A stretch of DNA of 64,000 nt, from NCBI RefSeq assembly GCF_004000845.1, contig NZ_BIMA01000015.1, forward strand, positions 1-64,000. Direction: 5' to 3'. Each line of letters begins with the position of its first letter. Position 1 is the stretch's first letter. Position numbers and translations under genes: made by a program. Below, in pieces: positions 61,951 to 64,000 of the stretch. Source of the stretch: Paenibacillus koleovorans NBRC 103111 (GTDB lineage Bacteria; Bacillota; Bacilli; Paenibacillales; NBRC-103111). The notes beneath the pieces are model-generated. The model worked only from the letters and a program-made list of their open reading frames with translations, did no database searches and was not told the origin of the DNA.

Positions 61951-64000
61951 TTAGTCTCTTGGCAGAAAGATAGGTTGCACGGCTGCGAGCATCATATATA
62001 GGTCAAGCTGATCGAACACCCCGTCTCCATTCAAGTCCAGCTGCGGCAAAGTGCCGTTGTTGATCAGCGGGATCATATCGTTGAGACGGAAGAGTCCATC
62101 CGGACCCTTCGGAAGAATATCCACGATCACGATGGTCGTCTGCTCGAGCTCTACATTTCCCGCAATGTCCACGCTCCAATAGGTGATGGTGTGCGCACCC
62201 TGCTTCTTGAGCAGCACCGGACTGCCGGTGAGCTCCACTCCGTCCACGAAGTAGATGCTGGTGGATGCACTGTCGTCTTGTACATTGAAAGTAACAGTCA
62301 CATGTTTCGTTTCGGGATCCTTTGCCAAGGCAACCGTTGTCACCGGCGCAACCTTGTCGATATTCGCAATCGTCACCGTCACACGCGTCACATTTCCCAC
62401 GGAATCCGTAGCCACGAACTCGAAACTACCATTCCCCTCGAACGTGTAGCTACTCGTATTCAACGTCCCATCATCCACTGTGGCACTCACCACTATATCC
62501 TGGTTCGTCGGTTTCGCACTGTCGTAGTAGCCAATCGTTATCACCGGCGGCAAATCCACCGCGATGGAGGCGTCGAAGGTCTCGCTGACATTGCCCGCTG
62601 CATCCTTCAGCCGGGCGTATACCCGCTTCTCGCCTTCGCCATTCGTCAGCGTATACGCTACGCTCTCCCGGAAAGCTTCCCATTCCGACCACACTTCTAG
62701 ATCATCCGAGAATTGCATGGAGACAGCCCCCGACTCCTCGTCATCCAGAGCTAGAGTGACGGCATAACTCGCCGTATGAGCAGCCCCCTCGTTCACCTGC
62801 ATGTTGCCTGTCGGCGAAATCGTATCCAGCGTAATCGATTGGCTGAAGGTCTGACTCAAGTTGCCAAACTCATCCTGGAATTGCATATACACGGTCTTCA
62901 ATCCATCCCCACTAGGCAACGTGTACAGCCTGCTAGCGGCGTAAGTCTCCCAGTCCGACCAGGACACGCCGTCATAGTAGAATCGCATCTGGGTGGCGCC
63001 GGTGTCCCCGTCATCGAAGGTCAGCAGCACCTCGGTGTCCATCGTCCAGGACGCGCCGCCATTGATACGGGCCGTCACGACGGGAGGCGTCCTATCAATA
63101 TTTGTGACGTAAAACACGCTCTGGCTGAAATTGCCGGCCGCATCGGTCGCATAGGCCGAAATCGTTCGGTTCGAATATAAAGTAAAAGGACCGGTGTACG
63201 GGGAATCATAATCGCCCCATAGCTGATAACGCCGATCCACCGTGTCGGCTGAAAATTCAATGGTCACAGTCACAGATTGTGCAGGCGCCGTTGTGGACAG
63301 CGAGAATATCGGTAATGCAGGCGGCACCTTGTCGATGTTGTCCACTTCATAGGAAGCCACCGAGCTCCAGAACCCTTGGCTGGTCTGGTACCGCGCATAA
63401 ATCGTCCGATTCTCAGTCAAGGTAAGAGACCCGGAATACGTATACCATAGCGCTTGCTCCAAACTGTATTGCTGCAGCACCGCATTAGTCGGGAAAACGA
63501 GCGTCAGCAGCACATTCTGATTGGTCGGACTTTCCGTACTCGCTTGAAAGCCTACCTCTTCGAGCTTCCATGTGATCGTCTGGCTCTGTGGCGACTCGGT
63601 ATTCCCCGCCGAATCTACGCTCCAGTAAGTGACTGAATGTGCACCGGGAGAAGAGAAGCTGATCTGGGTGCCGTTCTGCTGCGTTCCACCATCTACTGTA
63701 TAGTAAGTCGCAGCCACACCGGATCCAGTATCGGTCGCCGTTAATGTCATCCCGTTGACCGTCGTAACAGGAGGAGCCGTATCTCGCTTGATCGTAACGC
63801 TCTCCGAAGATGCGCCTCCGCCCAAGGACGAAGCCGAACATGAATAGTTCGAGCCTGCGCTTCCCGTATCAGCGGTCAAGGATACCGGCTCACAGCCTAC
63901 AGTTGTAATGGGTTCGCCTGCCGGCTCTGTCAGCGTCCAGCTTAGACCCACATCGGACTTATACCAGCCATTCTGTCCGGGGGTTCCGGTGACAACGGGT
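61951..64000 (-). CDS. Secreted OmpL47/Ig-like repeat protein with dockerin-like end (N-terminus cut off)
   Basis: The minus-strand frame is open from the window edge (PVVTGTPGQNGWYKSDVG) to a stop at 61951, so at least 682 residues are present and the N-terminus is missing. Repeated units have the OmpL47-type pattern (YYTVDGGTQQNG ... HSVTYWSVDSAGNTE; HTITYWSVDIAGNVE) and related Ig-like AGNVSETF and FGNLSQTF strands. The last 50 residues carry a dockerin-like EF-hand (LDLNGDGVFDQLDLYMML), preceded by a helix FRLNDMIPLI. It is likely a secreted, carbohydrate-associated multimodular protein that docks through its C-terminus. The catalytic part, if any, lies outside the window. Confidence 0.88.
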   Translation of the reverse strand, partial: PVVTGTPGQNGWYKSDVGLSWTLTEPAGEPITTVGCEPVSLTADTGSAGSNYSCSASSLGGGASSESVTIKRDTAPPVTTVNGMTLTATDTGSGVAATYYTVDGGTQQNGTQISFSSPGAHSVTYWSVDSAGNTESPQSQTITWKLEEVGFQASTESPTNQNVLLTLVFPTNAVLQQYSLEQALWYTYSGSLTLTENRTIYARYQTSQGFWSSVASYEVDNIDKVPPALPIFSLSTTAPAQSVTVTIEFSADTVDRRYQLWGDYDSPYTGPFTLYSNRTISAYATDAAGNFSQSVFYVTNIDRTPPVVTARINGGASWTMDTEVLLTFDDGDTGATQMRFYYDGVSWSDWETYAASRLYTLPSGDGLKTVYMQFQDEFGNLSQTFSQSITLDTISPTGNMQVNEGAAHTASYAVTLALDDEESGAVSMQFSDDLEVWSEWEAFRESVAYTLTNGEGEKRVYARLKDAAGNVSETFDASIAVDLPPVITIGYYDSAKPTNQDIVVSATVDDGTLNTSSYTFEGNGSFEFVATDSVGNVTRVTVTIANIDKVAPVTTVALAKDPETKHVTVTFNVQDDSASTSIYFVDGVELTGSPVLLKKQGAHTITYWSVDIAGNVELEQTTIVIVDILPKGPDGLFRLNDMIPLINNGTLPQLDLNGDGVFDQLDLYMMLAAVQPIFLPRD

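Overview
The window is GC-rich DNA from a spore-forming Gram-positive bacterium, most likely of the Paenibacillus/Cohnella group. The pointers are a gerA-type germinant-receptor operon, many solute-binding lipoproteins and secreted polysaccharide-active proteins, frequent TTG and GTG starts behind strong AGGAGG-like ribosome binding sites, a Btr-like AraC regulator, and Fur and ahpCF organisation like that of Bacilli. It reads as chromosome. I see no rRNA, tRNA, transposase, integrase, phage module or CRISPR array. Both ends cut through minus-strand genes for large secreted repeat proteins.

Layout. 1-5.7 kb: a secreted Ig-repeat protein (partial), SRPBCC and DUF4180 proteins, an HNH nuclease with Arg-rich repeats, and a membrane diguanylate cyclase. 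5.9-10.8 kb: an SDR relic, an LLM flavin oxidoreductase, a GIY-YIG nuclease, a frameshifted membrane gene and a MarR-MFS efflux operon. 10.8-20.2 kb: a carbohydrate locus (solute-binding lipoprotein, 1713-residue PL8 lyase, medium-chain dehydrogenase) beside a GntR regulator fused to a solute-binding domain. The same palindromic operator occurs before the dehydrogenase-lyase operon, before the regulator gene and before the next ABC transporter. 20.4-26.6 kb: a DrrAB-type exporter, an ECF41 sigma factor with its carboxymuconolactone decarboxylase partner and a candidate ECF41 promoter, a TetR regulator with a perfect operator, and a Crp-like regulator facing hmp, which carries a TGTGA-N6-TCACA box at about -41.5. 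26.7-29.4 kb: a ParM/ParR-like segregation pair, AT-rich iteron-like repeats and a HigBA-type toxin-antitoxin pair, together resembling a plasmid-stability cassette. 29.4-35.4 kb: an asparaginase - HxD/cupin protein - intracellular heparinase II/III operon and a deleted relic of a secreted protein.

35.4-42.9 kb: an ABC transporter with a two-component system (11-bp direct repeats before both) and a gerABC germination operon. 42.9-46.4 kb: two intergenic arrays of short motifs with a recurring 51-nt spacing, an HxlR-MFS pair and a Mef-like exporter. 46.5-50.4 kb: ahpCF and mqo. 50.5-52.4 kb: an ECF sigma factor with an alpha/beta hydrolase. 52.4-61.9 kb: two Fur-controlled siderophore-uptake systems that appear to share one ATPase, with an AraC-SBP fusion regulator. 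61.95-64 kb: a secreted OmpL47/dockerin-like protein (partial).

Recurrent themes are regulators that carry a solute-binding-protein domain, large modular secreted proteins (one cohesin-like, one dockerin-like), and several gene relics made by internal deletions.
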